A DNA stretch of 64,000 nt from Megascapheus bottae (GCA_024803745.1 JANJXV010000024.1:5612106-5676105); one strand, 5' to 3'. Counted from the first letter of the stretch, positions 22,362 to 34,892 are shown. Numbers and translations are program-made. Notes: a model not told the origin generated them from the sequence alone.

Positions 22362-22659
22362 AAAAGTTACAAATACTGAATAGCAGTAGAAATAAATGCT
22401 GATTTTTACAACATAGCAGAGAAACTATAGTCCAGAAAAATACATTACATATTTCAAATTAATAAAGAAGAATACATTTCAAATGTACCACCAAATCAAA
22501 GCAGGCTAGTGAGTTAATGGATATGTTAGCTTGACTTACTTAGCCCACACACACTAAACTTAAACACACTAAAATATTAGACATACTTCATAAGTATAAC
22601 ACAAACATAACCCATCAATTTAAAACAATATAAATATAAGAAAACCATACTGTTTTCTA

Positions 22660-22975
22660 TTTTTTATTGGTGGTAATGAGTTGTAAACTTAGGGATCTTT
22701 GCTTGTTAGGAAGTACTCTGCTTCTCTAAGCACATCTCCAGCATTTCTCACAGTTTGCTTATTCTTCAGATGCAGCCTTACTTCAGAATCAGCCTTAGAT
22801 TGTAATCCTTTTATTTCTACATCCAGTATAACTACAACATTGCCACTGCATCTAGCTTATTGATTGACTTAGAGTTCTGCTCACTTCTTGTCAGAGCTAC
22901 AAATCACAAAGTCTCCCATGTCCATGTTCCTTGTAGTAGGAATTAGAGGCATGAATCACTGCACCTGACCTAAAA
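22660..22975 (-). mobile_element. Old B1-dID-like SINE, reverse, with insertion
   Basis: A tRNA-type complement at about 22665-22745 (TATTGGTGGTAATGAGTTG, ATCTTTGCTTGTTAGGAAG) and a B1 head complement at about 22885-22972 (AGGAATTAGAGGCATGAATC) are separated by ~140 bp of other sequence. Confidence 0.55.
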
Positions 22976-23280
22976 TACTCTTGACCTAAGAACTCACTTG
23001 TGATTTGCTTATTCACCCTTTATGCATCTTAGGAACCCTTAACAACTTATAATCTATTTATAATGTCTCTGGGGTTATCTTTACTGGAATATCTTATGAT
23101 AGAAATGGTACAGTATATACACTTTCACAACACTCCTGTTCATTTAGAAGTATTTATCTAAGGCTCATCCATATTTTTCTGCCTTAAAAACTCATTTGGA
23201 TTTAGTGCTCAATAACTGTTCATAGCAAGGATAAATCTCAATTGACTTACCTACTCAAATATCAAATGACATTTCTTTTC
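22976..23280. other. Unrecognised sequence
   Basis: No gene or repeat recognised. Confidence 0.45.
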
Positions 23281-23502
23281 ATGGAGATGGAGAGGAAATA
23301 GGATAGAAGAGAGGGAAGAAGGGGGAGATGAAGAAGGAGAATAGGAAGAAGAAAATGGGGGAGGAAAAGAGGAAGAGGAGATGAAGAAGGAGAAAGAAAG
23401 GAGAATTAAGATAAGGAGGAGGGATAGGAGGAGGAGAGGTGGAGGAGGAGGAGGAGGGGTAGAAAAGGAGGGGTAGAGGAGGAGGAAAGGAAGAAGAAGA
23501 AG
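23281..23502. repeat. Purine-rich (GGA/GAA)n tract
   Basis: About 220 bp of plus-strand G and A with scattered T interruptions, densest at 23437-23502. Pyrimidine-rich sequence (23505-23540) and a reverse-strand SINE follow, so the tract probably grew from the SINE tail. Confidence 0.95.
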
Positions 23503-23534
23503 CATTTTTCTCTTCCTTCTCTGTTTTTTCTTCT

Positions 23535-23722
23535 TTTTTCCATTGTTGGGGGAGGGAGTGGGGGTCTGGTCCTGGTGCTTGAACTCAAGGTCTTCTTGGG
23601 TGTTGTCCCTGCGAAACTGTGAGGAAGGCCAATGCCCTACAACTTGAGCCCCAGCTCCATTTCCAGCACTTAGTGAGTAGTTTATTGGAAATAAGAGTCT
23701 CATGGACTTTCTGCATGCTTCA
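23535..23722 (-). mobile_element. 7SL-Geo SINE, reverse, head missing
   Basis: The plus strand shows the complement of the Geo unit (GGTGCTTGAACTCAAGG, CTACAACTTGAGCCCCAGC) and of the linker (TTGGAAATAAGAGTCTCATGG). The 7SL head is absent. Confidence 0.8.
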
Positions 23723-24349
23723 TTCTCATTTTCTGTGTGTTATATTAAATTTCATTTTTAAAGGTAGGTTCTCTTCCACAAAATAAAAGGTTGAAAATCC
23801 TCCATACTTACATGCTGGAGCAGTGAACAACTATAGGATAAAATGGTTAGTTCAAATACACCGAAGTTAACATTCTTGAAATTATATTTCATTCTAAGCA
23901 GAGGAAATTCACTATAGAGATATTATATTGAATTTTCTGGAACTCAGTCATTGAATTTAAAATAGTTTTATAATATCTGAAGGAGAAAATATATATGCAA
24001 ATGTTTTGAAATGATTAAATTCTGGTTGTCTTTTCCTTTACTATGCCGAAAATATCTATGTTTATATATACTACTTCCTAAACTATAATTTTCTATAATA
24101 AAACTTATCAAAATAATTAAAGAATGTGAACTACACACGATGGGTTTTCTGAAAGTGAAAAAGATGATGCTAGATGGAAATACAAATATACTTCCACCTT
24201 CACAGACATGTTATGGAATTTTGCATTATAATTGTAAAGTATCAAAAGGGAATGCTATCCCTCCATATCCTGCTATAGTTAGTGTCAAAAGCAGTTTTTC
24301 AAATTTATTATTAAAAGTTAAATGTACAGTGGGTTACATTTCTTTTAAT
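23723..24349. other. Unrecognised AT-rich sequence
   Basis: No gene or repeat recognised. Confidence 0.45.
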
Positions 24350-24560
24350 ATGGGGTTACATTTCAACCTGTCAGTTCTGAATAGAATATATCTTGATCAT
24401 TGTCACCCCTTTCATCATTCTTCCATCCTTTCCAACCTTTCCCATTCCTCAATTTATCTACTTTCATTTTCTCATACATACACTGAAATTATAACTGCAT
24501 TTGCCCTGTTTTCCTCTCTCCATTTGTCTGGACCCCTTTGACTTCAGTCCCTGGAAAAAA
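24350..24560 (-). mobile_element. Old L1 3' UTR, reverse
   Basis: ATATATCTTGATCATTGTC followed by pyrimidine-rich sequence and GACCCCTTTGACTTC follows the inverted 3' UTR of older rodent L1s. The plus-strand open frame across it (24140-24541) is an accident. Confidence 0.5.
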
Positions 24561-26049
24561 TACATGCGCCATCAAAGCATTTTCTTGTTTATTTTGCCTC
24601 TCTCTGTGAATGCTACTTATTAAGTAGGGCAGAGAATCAAGAGTATATGGCTACCATCAGCCATGCACTCTATGTTAACAGAGCTTTTTGTGTGTCATGT
24701 CTAGTTATTCTTTCTGTTCTGGCACTTTGGCTTGCTTTAAAATTGCTCCTTACATATTGTAGCTTCATGATATATACATGTCAGTTTAGAAAGTATACTC
24801 CATGAAGTTTATCCTTATCAAAAAAATGGCTCTGGAAAATACTAAACTATTGCAAGCACACTGTCACACACACAAATGACATGAGACACATCAGCTTTCA
24901 ACCTGTCACAGACAAATTTTGCTGAAAGTTATGCTTCATACATTAATCATAGATGATATAGAAGACTGATGTTTAGTGTTTTCAAAAAATGACAATTTAT
25001 ACTTTTAAATAACTCAGAAAATTAACTTTTTCTCATAGTATTTTGCCACATATTTTATATTTTGCTGACTTCACTCTTGGAAGAAGTTTTATTTTGAAAC
25101 TTTATCACTCATTTTATTATCCTGCTAGTATTTAATGCTGACCGATCCTTGAACTCTGGGTGTCTATGACCAGTGAGGCTAGTTCATGTATTATAAGTTT
25201 TTATAAATGACATTTATATTTTCTAAATGGTTCTATTGATTAAATTGGATCATTTATCAAGTTGTACATTAGGTATCCCTCCCCAGTACTAACAGACTGC
25301 ATTTATATTCTGAGCGTAGATGCCACCAACAGCTAAGAGCTGAGGTTTGCAAAAGAAAATCTTACTCTGTAAAATCTTCAAAATAAATCTTAAATCACAA
25401 TCTAAGTGATGAAGACAAAGCAGTAGACATTACAGCCTGATCACCCCATGGTATCTCTGGCAAGATTGAGCTTAAACATATTCTTTTCATCAGTCTTTTC
25501 TTTCCCATCTGTAATGGGGTCATCCTCCCTCTCTTCCTGGATCCAACACCATGCCTTTATAGTAATTTATAATCCTCTTTGCATTTTACTTTTGTCTTTG
25601 TTTTTCGCTTGCAGAATATTTATCAAATTGATTTTTTACAGCAAATGTTCTTAGAAGATAATTTGTAATAAGATATCTCATTGCATCGGAGAAAATACGG
25701 TACAAATATGCTATGTGCCGAAATTGCAGGTTTTGTAAATAACCAGTAATAAATGTATGCTGTGAACATGGAAAATACACAGACTCAGATATTTATTTAA
25801 TTGCATTCTCTATGGGCCATGAAAAACACTCTCTGGGCACAGTGAGGCAAAATGTGGCTAAGAGCTCAGTCAGCTTAATCAGAATTGCAAGCAAAATAAT
25901 CTAAGCAGTTATTATTTTCTTTCTGCAAAGTGCTTAAAAATGATACTTCAATGCATTCATTTCATTTTAGCAAAGTGAGTGTAAATTTGTAAATTTTGAA
26001 TCTATTTATGCTTATAGAAGCAATAAGGCAATACATTTTTAGTGGAAGG
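24561..26049. other. Unrecognised sequence, no gene
   Basis: No repeat family is recognised and the short open frames show no protein motif. Confidence 0.5.
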
Positions 26050-26212
26050 TATAAAGGATACATATATAGATAGATAGATATAGATTAGATATATACATTA
26101 GACCAAGATGATAGAATTTAGCTGTATCCTGTATACCTTCCACCAAATAAATATACATATATATAAATATGGATATATACATGCATACATATATATGTAT
26201 AATGAGAATAAA
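26050..26212. repeat. AT-rich simple repeats (TAGA/ATAC-like)
   Basis: Short TAGA units at 26063-26085 and interrupted TA/CATA runs at 26149-26202. Confidence 0.75.
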
Positions 26213-26775
26213 TTATACATACTGCTGAAAAGCCTTTGCTTTCTACTTATTATAACAAGTTTTCATGTCTCCTCTGATAAAAAGTGTAAAGCTAAGAGCA
26301 TGAGTCTAGCTCAGTTACTCTGACAGCGAAAATGTTTTGAACAGCTGCAACAAATAAAAATGTTTGTGTGTGTTTATTGATCGTGTAATATTAATGATAC
26401 TGTACAAATTATGTAGTCATTTTACATATTTTCAATTTAATATTTTATTCATAAAAGTATAGAACTTAAATGTAGTTCTCAATATATATATCGGATGTTT
26501 TCATTTAATGTTACTTTTCCATATGATTATACATATTTGTAATGTTTTTCTGAATATGTGGAGTTTTAGGACTATTTGACAAGAATTTTGTCACATTGTA
26601 TCACATTTTGCAAATCACATGAACTTACTTAGGTTCCAGTCTCAATACTGAAGTATTCATTGTATGTTGAGAAACAAGTCAAAAGTTAATGAAATGTTAT
26701 TGCGATAAACATATGACCAAATTTTTCCATCATGTATTTTTGTTTAAAACTGAGATTACATTCGTTTCAAAATTT
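26213..26775. other. Unrecognised AT-rich sequence
   Basis: Nothing recognised. Confidence 0.45.
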
Positions 26776-26804
26776 GTCTTATTTCATTTACTTTATCAGT
26801 ATTT

Positions 26805-26975
26805 GTATCTATACCTATATATCTGATTTGTCTATCTATATTATGTAGTTATCTCTCTGTACCTATGTATCTATATATCTATATATAGATAAATATTTAG
26901 AAAGGTAGTGTATTTCTACATAGCATATCACATATGAAATCTCTCTCTCTATATATATATATATATATACACATA
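26805..26975. repeat. Cluster of TATC, CT and TA simple repeats
   Basis: Interrupted TATC/TATA runs (26805-26895) and a (CT)n-(TA)n run (26940-26970). Confidence 0.8.
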
Positions 26976-27414
26976 TGTACAAAGAAAGAGAAAATTGAGA
27001 ATTTGAGAGTATGCTTCCAAAAATAATAGCTTCTAACTATATTCAAAGTGTTGAGATTTTCTAGGTAGAATGATCACAGAATCGAAGCTTAATGAGCAAA
27101 ACTACTTTAACACTTCCATTCACTTGCTTATTCATTCAATCTACAATCATTTGGAGACTATGATGTGATATGTAAATGAAATGCAAGTTAAGCTTCCTCT
27201 GAGGTAGTAGGAAGCTTATCTATCTGTCTGTCTATTTATTTTTCTTTTAAGACTCAAAATTGGCTTTGTTTTTTAAATGGGGTACCTTTGTTTAATATTC
27301 TCCCAGTTACCTATTGCTTTTGGATAATAGTCAGAACTCCAGGAGAATTTTCTGCTGCTTTGAATCTGCAGTCACTTTCAAGTATGAAAATAGCTATGAA
27401 CTGCATCGTATGTT

Positions 27415-28015
27415 TCTGTAAGGTATACATTTTGTAAGGTATAATGTGATAGCTTCATATGGGTGTGACACAATCAGATCAGTAATTACTATTTTTCTTT
27501 TTAAACATTTATCATTTCTTCATGTTGAAAAGCTTCCATTCTCTTTCTTCTTGTTTTTTATAAGTTGCATAATGAGTAGATGACTGCAGTCACCCTACTG
27601 TCCTGAAGAGCTTCAGAACGTATTCCTCATTCCTGGGTAACTCTATGAACTCTTGCCCTTCCTTTGTCTGCCCTCTACTAGACACATCCTTCCTCTATAT
27701 GTATGAAATCAAGACTTTCCATATTATCTTCTCAAGCATCTGTGAGACTATACAGTTTGTCTTTCCTTCCAGGTTTACTTAACAAAATGGCCTACAATTC
27801 TACTAATATTGCTCTAATATACAGGATTCCATCATTATTTCTCTTTTAACTGAAAAGTATTTGATTGTGTATATCTCTCATTCTAATGGGGGAGTCAGGT
27901 ATCATTTTGATTTACATTTCATTAATAATGAGTGATGTTGTACACTTTTCATACACTAGCTATATAAGCTTATTCTTGTGATAAATAGCTATTCATATCT
28001 TTGGCCACTTTAAGT
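27415..28015 (-). mobile_element. Ancient L1M element, reverse (3' UTR into ORF2)
   Basis: In order, the plus strand shows the inverted 3' UTR (ATAATGTGATAGCTTCATATG, GCAGTCACCCTACTGTCCTG), then the ORF2 C-terminal complement (CTTAACAAAATGGCCTACA), then an upstream ORF2 segment (TTTTGATTTACATTTCATTAA, ATATCTTTGGCCACTTTAA). An internal deletion joins the last two. Divergence places it among old mammal-wide L1s. Confidence 0.8.
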
Positions 28016-30128
28016 CAGTTTATTTTTGCTAAGGCTACCAGGAGAACAAAAATATAACACAGAAGGAGAGAGTGAAGTTCACAGAGGAATGTAATTTGCA
28101 TGTGCTTTGAAGTGATTTAAATGGAATCAAATGTTTAAAGATTGTTATTGTCCTCATACATTTTCACTTTTCAAGCTGAAGTAGACCCATACTTTGTTCT
28201 CCCATTATTTATTACATTTGCTTTCCAAATACATTTAATGCCTTCTTTAGGAAGCTTTAATTTGTCAAAAATGCAGTGTTTAAGCAATATAAGATTTTAG
28301 AATTTAGGTTATTCTTTGCAAAATTCACTTTTAAAGCAATTTAAAAATAACTACATTATCCCATTTAATTAATTCATTAAGATCTATAAGTCTTTAAAAT
28401 AATCATCCTTTCATAGTTTATTTTCTTATAACTCTTCATAAAGAGTAGTTGCTTTAGTTATTGATTTTATAGTTCGGTATGTGGAAGGAGAGAAAAGTTC
28501 TCAGAATCCAAATGAACCTGCAAATTATATACAACTTTTTTCAAGAATCTCCCAATGTCATTCCTTAAGGATGAAGTTTAAACAGCTATTTAGCAGCAGG
28601 CATCCATTGATTTACTGGATTTCTCACCTGGTGCCCATCAGCCATCTGGAAATGAGAAGGGAGCTCCATGAACTTGCTCTGGCTTGCTGTACTTCAAACC
28701 CCAGTAAAGGATGTGAGGATAAACACATTGAGAAAATAGTTCATTGTTGAAAATAGGAGTGGGACACAAGTTTCTAGTGATTAGAAACTTCCAAATCACT
28801 GAATCACTGCTGGGAATTTATTCCAGCATCAGTCATAGGTCATTGAACTTTATCATTGCACACATTGGGAAGTACAGGAAGGTAGAGCCATTGAACCCAG
28901 GGGTTCACAGTAAACTCAGAATTGACCATTAGCTTCTGACTGTTCAAGATCTCATCTGCAAGTCCTTTCAATACCAAGGACACAGTAGACCTCTGAGGAG
29001 ACTGCTTCTGTGTTAGAAGCATTGTTGCCTCTTCTTACTGTACAGACAATGTTCACGTTACTCCAGATGAGAAAAATCACTTTCACATCATGATTTCCAA
29101 AGCAAAAATCTCTGTATTGCTTATTTGTCAATTGATTTTGTATAAATTAATTCTGTAATCAGAATACTTGATGACTAAGCAGGAGGCTCACCTGCTTATA
29201 AATATATATAAATATATATATATATATCATAAGGCATAGCCTTGAGTATATTGTGTTATGTTTCTGAGTCTTGGTGACAATAATAATATTGAGATTGAGT
29301 TAGGTATGCAATACAGTTAAGATTATATTTGACATGTAATAAGTGTTTCCTTTTTTATTCACCTCTCATGCTTTAAGTACTGTTTATATCTCTCCCTTTG
29401 CCACAAATATCATTTATCAGGGTTATCTCCCATGGAATATTATTAAAAATAAACATAAGTCGCAGGGCTAATAAAGAGTTATCTTAAATCCCATGCTCGA
29501 TTCCTCATGGCATTATCCTATGAGTATAGTGGATTGGTTATGAGTCATAAAGTGAATTGATGTATGCTGTTGGCTACAATCCATATTTGTTCACATTTCT
29601 TTAGTTCTTAGCTAACATATTCCACCATCTACCCTATCCAGAAATTTCCATTATATTTAGTCTTCAAGATACATTAAGTTCTGATAGTTTCTCAGATGAC
29701 ACATATTTTTGAATAGTAATTAAAGGTTTTGTATACTGGTCAGATGCTGTATAGAAATTTTAATGGAGATGTCTCTCATGTTTTCACTCAAAGCTTTAAG
29801 GATTGTGAATATCACATAAGTATATTACAGGTAACTTCACTTGGAAGAATGAAAACTTGACACATAAATTATGACTATTTGGAGGGAAGACATACTATAT
29901 GGGACATTTATCTCTTACATTGTAAGTTTGTATATACATATGTCTGTCTGTATGTATTTATGTATGTATGTAGGTATATGTCTGGGTTTATGCTTAGTTA
30001 TCATAATATATATTTTGGTTGATTCATGGATATCTATTCTCTTTCTGGGTTTTAATTTGATATATCTTTGTTCACTTTGTTGCTGAAATTGTTCTGGCAT
30101 TGGCTATTAGCTAAGGCGCATACCTGGC
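28016..30128. other. Unrecognised sequence, no gene
   Basis: Includes a TA run at 29199-29228 and TATG-like units at 29935-29985. The segment 28480-29030 is less AT-rich than its surroundings but shows no exon or repeat I can name. Confidence 0.45.
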
Positions 30129-30207
30129 TGTTTCATCCCATATTGTTACAATATTTTACCTTGTTATCTGATATATTGTATATATGCTTATTTGGTTATT
30201 TGTTTCA
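30129..30207 (+). mobile_element. Small L1 3' UTR fragment
   Basis: CCATATTGTTACAATATTTTAC and GTTATCTGATATATTGTATA match the middle of the local L1 3' UTR. Both ends are cut. Confidence 0.7.
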
Positions 30208-30729
30208 TCCCTTATACATATTCCCACCACTGTAGACTCTCAGTTCAGTTTCAGGCTTTGAACAGTTATCTTTGGAGCATCTCTTGAAGTTCCTGCTGGA
30301 AAGAGCCATTGATTCAAGAACCAAATGTTTCCCTGTTGGCAGATCCTAGAAACCAAATATTAGAAACTAGAAGTTGGTTGAGGACACTCATATCTCAGGG
30401 GCAGCAAGCAGGCTTAAAATATGTGAGGTCCTAGTATTCATCTCTATAGAAAGTACTGAATGACTACTGAAAATGCTTAGTATTTATCATCTTTCCCCAG
30501 AATAAATTAATTTAGTAGAAAATATGTGTGGGTACTGTGTGTACCTTATTATTTATATCAATATTGCAATTCAATATGACATAATTCAAACTAGATTCCA
30601 AATTTCTTTATCATAATACGTTCAATAAATTTCTAAAAATCTCTGAAATTTCAGTAGATTTTATTATTAACATATATAAATATATATGTAGATATATTTT
30701 ATATATATATATTCTGACATTTTTGGTAG
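30208..30729. other. Unrecognised sequence with a TA run
   Basis: Interrupted TA repeat at about 30670-30711. No gene. Confidence 0.45.
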
Positions 30730-30734
30730 TGGAA

Positions 30735-30852
30735 TGGAGATAAAAGTCTCAAAATTTCACTGCCCAGGCTTGGTTTGAACTTTATTCTACAGGTATCAAC
30801 CCTTTGATTAGCCAGGATTCCAGGCATGAGCCACTGGCATGTAGCACCATTT
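30735..30852 (-). mobile_element. 7SL/B1-type SINE head, reverse
   Basis: CACTGCCCAGGCTTGGTTTG, then GATTAGCCAGGATTCCAGGC and ATGAGCCACTGGCA, is the complement of the B1/7SL head. No tRNA-type unit is attached. Confidence 0.7.
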
Positions 30853-31161
30853 AAGATTTTAACTTCATATATATTTTATAATGTGCAATACATACTTATG
30901 CTCATAGAAGTTCCTAATTTGCAAATGATGCTTGATGACTCAGAGAAATTTTTGACCATTATAATTCATGATGAATAATTTTGGGGCTACTTATGTTATT
31001 GCATCTCTTCAAATCCTGCTGGATTTGATTTTTCAGTGTACATTGAGGAAGGAGTCTACATTTTATCAGTATTGAGTTTCATATTAAATGTATAGATTAT
31101 GATTGCACATATATAAACTTGTATTCTTTATAAGCTAAATGCTTTAAAACAATACAAATGC

Positions 31162-31359
31162 TGGGGCCGGGAATTTGGCCTAGTGGTATAGTGCTTGCCT
31201 TTTATGCATGAAGACCGATGTTCAATTCCTCTGTACCACATACATAGAAAAAAGCTGGAAGTGGTGTTGCGGCTCAAGTGGTAGAGCTCTAGCCTTGAGA
31301 AAAAGTCCGAGGACAGTGCTCGGGCCCTGAGTTCAAGCCCCATGACTGGTAAAAAAAAA
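31162..31359 (+). mobile_element. IDL-Geo dimeric SINE
   Basis: Both units and the A-tail are present. The left B box is mutated (TGTTCAATTCC) and the Geo 3' end keeps GAGTTCAAGCCCC. A possible diverged TSD (AATACAAATG / AATATGAATG) flanks it. Confidence 0.9.
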
Positions 31360-31487
31360 TATGAATGATAACTTCACTTTGATTCCAATACTAATAATTT
31401 CAGCAAGCTAGAATGGTGGTACTCTAATGGGCAAAAATTTCACAAGAAGTTTTCTGTCTGTTTTATTTCATTATAGTAAAAATGCTT

Positions 31488-31692
31488 GATCTTCAGATAT
31501 CAGCCTCCTGAGTAGCTAGGATTACAAGCATTAGCCACTGCTCCCAGCAAGTCCTTGAGACTCTTATTTCCAATTAACCACTAGAAAACTGGAAGTGGCA
31601 CTGTGGCTAGAGTAGTAGCACTATTAGTCTTGAACTGAAGAGCTCAGAGATAGTGCCTAAAGCCCAGAGTTCAAACCCCATGATACCCCCCC
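31488..31692 (+). mobile_element. 7SL-Geo SINE with inverted 5' half
   Basis: At 31488-31548 the 7SL head is in reverse orientation (CCTGAGTAGCTAGGATTAC). At 31549-31690 the linker and Geo unit are in forward orientation (GAGACTCTTATTTCC, GAGTTCAAACCCC). About 25 bp of the normal head/linker junction is missing at the breakpoint. Confidence 0.8.
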
Positions 31693-31713
31693 ACAGCATA
31701 TATGTATATGTAT

Positions 31714-31715
31714 AT

Positions 31716-31782
<67 letters not shown>
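31714..31782. repeat. (GATA)n microsatellite
   Basis: About 17 near-perfect GATA units just downstream of a SINE 3' end. Confidence 0.97.
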
Positions 31783-32199
31783 GGGACTTGGGCTGTTTAC
31801 CATGTTTCTCTAATGAAAGAAGAAAACATGCCTGCACTTACTCTTATGGGTTGAGGGCTGAAGATTCTTTTGGTAACCTTGAAGAAGAAGAGATGCTAGT
31901 CAGTGGTCAGGAAACAAAATTGTGTTACCTTTTGAGGAAGAGAGATTTGATTTAACTCTGAGGAAGAAGAAAACAAAATCAATTTCTCCTATCACCACTT
32001 GCCTGGAATTTTATAAGCACAAAAATTTTTAATGCTGTAATCAGCTGTAATACATATTTTGAGAAATTTTACATATATTGAGTTAACATAATCATTGTAT
32101 TTGTTAGATATAAACCAGTAGGTGACCAATCAAATGCTTCATCTGTGCTATGTTTTTGCCAGATGCTGTGAGGTGTGCATGTGTGTGTATGGGGGGGGG
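31783..32199. other. Unrecognised sequence
   Basis: No gene or repeat recognised apart from a short TG/G run at 32178-32201. Confidence 0.45.
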
Positions 32200-32292
32200 T
32201 GTAATTATTTCCATTTTACAGGTGTGAAAATTGAGGTTCTGAGAGGTCAAGTTATTCAACCACGTGTCACAAAAAATTTCTCTTGCTTAAAT
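32200..32292 (-). mobile_element. MIR fragment, reverse
   Basis: TTTCCATTTTACAGGTGTGA, then AATTGAGGTTCTGAGAGGTC, is a clear complement of the MIR core, a mammal-wide ancient SINE. Confidence 0.82.
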
Positions 32293-32740
32293 CTAACTGC
32301 AATGGATTTTATGGTATCTGTAGGTAACTGTGTGTGACTGTGACCCAGAACAGTGGCTAAACAGTGGTATGTCCAAAGAGAGTGATGCTCAGCAAGCATG
32401 AAACTTAATGGTCCGAGTGATGGGCTGTTCGCCTAAGGCAATAGTGGTGCAGGTGCTGCTAGCACATGCATGCTCTCCTGCCAGAGCAGAAAGAACAAGA
32501 ATTGAAGAGATGCACCCAGTTTCTTTCATTCAAGTCAAAGGTGATGTCAAGAAGTTGGTGAGTGAAGAAATAAAATAGTAGATGCTTTGCAGTTAGAGTT
32601 AGGGTCACAAGTATTTTCTCAATAATCATCATCATTTATGGTTAGGGCACTGAGGACTTAGAACTGTTTTGTAATGCAGATAAATATATGAACTGGTATT
32701 TTGGTAAACAAATGCTGATCATAGGCCTAAATTATTACTC
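32293..32740. other. Unrecognised sequence
   Basis: No gene recognised. This interval is slightly less AT-rich than average. Confidence 0.45.
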
Positions 32741-32750
32741 AGCAATTCTT

Positions 32751-32935
32751 TTTAAAATATATTTTTATTGTAATTAATAGAAGGGTTACATTGTATTTGC
32801 CCGATAGATGGTGCACTACTTCACAAACATTGCTACCCTTTCTCGTGTTTTTATCCCCATTTCCATTCCACCGTCACTTCCCCTTATATTATTTCCCCTC
32901 CTTCGCTATCATATTTCAAATAAACAAATAAACAT
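32751..32935 (-). mobile_element. L1 3' UTR insertion, reverse, with TSD
   Basis: Inverted 3' end (TAGAAGGGTTACATTGTATT, GGTGCACTACTTCACAAAC) cut after ~185 bp. A 10-bp TSD, AGCAATTCTT, lies at 32741-32750 and 32936-32945. Confidence 0.88.
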
Positions 32936-32945
32936 AGCAATTCTT

Positions 32946-34165
32946 CTTTTACGTTCATACCTGTATTTCCACCAGGAAAACATACAAGAATGCCCATAAG
33001 ACCATAGGAAATAATCACGGTTTCCAATGTTAGCAGATATCTAGATGATTTTTTTTAAAAAATTGCATATACAAGTGAAAGAATTTGCAGTATATCTAAA
33101 AAGATGACTGAATATTACAGATATGAGGGCAAACAAGAAAACACATTCATAATTTTTTCATTTATATGACATACATATAAACTAAATCTAGTGCATGAAT
33201 TAGAATGAAAGGTAATATTTACTTTGGGGGACTTACTGACTGAGATTTTCCAGTGCTAGACATTTTTTTCAACTTTGAAACTGTTGTGTGGTAAACTTGC
33301 TGAGGGTTTGTTGAACCATGTATACCTTACTTTTTTCTTTCATATACAGGTTATAGTCAGTAAACTATTAAACTATTTTCTTTAAGACTTCAGGCAAAGT
33401 TGTTATGATTGCACCCTCTAATGAAGATGCAGCTGAATATTAATAAAATTTTTTAAATCACAGTTCCAATTCTTCACTTGGTAACAATCTCAAGCAGGAA
33501 AAAAAAGTTATCATCTAAAGAAATTATCCATGCTATAATGATAAAGTTCAAAATCTCAAAGAAAATAGTCAAATTTTATAAAGAAACCTTATATATATGA
33601 ATATATACATGTATACATATATTGTGAGAGATGCACTCATTTGAAATTTTAAGAAGAGCTTTGAAAAATCTGAAACATAGAAGTTTAGAAAATTATATAG
33701 GTGGCATAGTATACATGAAGTATTAAGAGTGGAAATAAGATGAACACAATGGCCTGGTATTCTAATAAAATGTATAGGATTTAATGCAGAAATATACAAT
33801 TCATGCATTTTGTCTTTGCCAAATGTGTCCCTGTTCAAACATGCAAGTACAGCATAGGCATGGTGAAACAGGACAGAAAATATGAATGGAAATTTATCCT
33901 GTCTAAGTTGGTTCAATCATATTGAAGTAGTTGGCAACATATGGCCTGCAGGAAGATCCAGCCAGCAGTGGCTTCATGAAAATGAAGTCTTCCTGCACTG
34001 CAGCCATTCTTGTTCGTGTGCATTTTGTCAATATCAGCTTTAGTGCCATAGGCATAGATGAGAAGAGATAAAGGTGGCTATATACAAGGTAGCTGACAGT
34101 ATTTCTTTTCAAAGAAAAAAATTCAACTCCTGGCACACATGAAGATACATTTCTAGCTTAATGTA
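32946..34165. other. Unrecognised sequence, no gene
   Basis: The minus-strand open frame at 33569-33916 (115 codons) has no recognised domain. Confidence 0.5.
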
Positions 34166-34169
34166 GTTT

Positions 34170-34272
34170 CACAGATCTATAAATTCCAGCACTCAAAAAT
34201 CAGAGGCAGAAGGACCATGAGTCTGAGCCCAATCTTGGCTGCATAGCAGAACTGTCTCAAACTTATAAAGGT
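34170..34272 (+). mobile_element. B1-like SINE monomer
   Basis: ATTCCAGCACTCAAAAATCAG, GAGTCTGAGCCCAATCTTGG and GAACTGTCTCAAAC follow the B1 order from near its start to its end. Confidence 0.75.
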
Positions 34273-34365
34273 GATTTTTTTAATATATATTTCTTACAAT
34301 TTCTAATGTTCAAAAGGTTGGAGATGAGCTATTGTCTGAAGAAGTGTAAATGTTTCACATGTATA

Positions 34366-34545
34366 ACTCAGGGACTTGTACTTGCTTACCTAGTGTTCAT
34401 CTAGCTGAGCCACACTGACAACCCAACATTTGGGTAATTATTTTGGAAATAGAGCCTCATGGACTTTCTCCCTAGACTGAATTCAGTCCATCAGGCTCCA
34501 AATCTTAGTGTCCTGAATAGTTAATATTGCAATACAAATAGTCAG
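34366..34545 (-). mobile_element. Old 7SL/tRNA SINE, reverse
   Basis: A right-unit complement with ID-like character (GGGACTTGTACTTGCTTACC, CTAGCTGAGCCAC) comes first, then the linker complement (AGAGCCTCATGGACTTTC) and a degraded head (TAGTGTCCTGAATAG). Confidence 0.6.
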
Positions 34546-34892
34546 CACTGGATTTCACTCTTTTTTTAATGCTTAGTTGACTGATAATAGTCTTGTTGTC
34601 AGTCCTTTGATGATAAACTTGTTATTGGTGCATTGTATAATTACAGGAAAAATTTAGGTGGGTTATTTTCTGAGCACTGATACATTTATGGGATTAGTCA
34701 TGACTATTAGCATTTTCTTTAAGTGTCAATAACTCTAAAATGTGACTATATTTTAAACACATTAATAATACTAATATCAACATATAGCTATCAATGTTCT
34801 CATTCTTCCTGAAGTTCTTATTTTGTTCATGTTATCTCTTTATATGCATTCATTACTAAGTCATGCTAAAGTATTTTTATATCTTTTGTCAT
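34546..34892. other. Unrecognised sequence
   Basis: Nothing recognised. Confidence 0.45.

Noticed and set aside
23251..23703. 150-codon minus-strand open frame rich in Ser, Pro and Leu
   Set aside because: It is the translation of a purine-rich simple repeat plus part of a SINE; the composition is low-complexity.
24140..24541. 133-codon plus-strand open frame
   Set aside because: Its second half overlaps an old L1 3' UTR in reverse orientation; no protein similarity recognised.
28481..29030. Possible exon or processed pseudogene in a less AT-rich stretch
   Set aside because: The open frames on both strands overlap, no protein family is recognised, and no poly(A) or TSD is seen.
33569..33916. 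115-codon minus-strand open frame
   Set aside because: No domain; ends in a TA-rich repeat; a chance frame.
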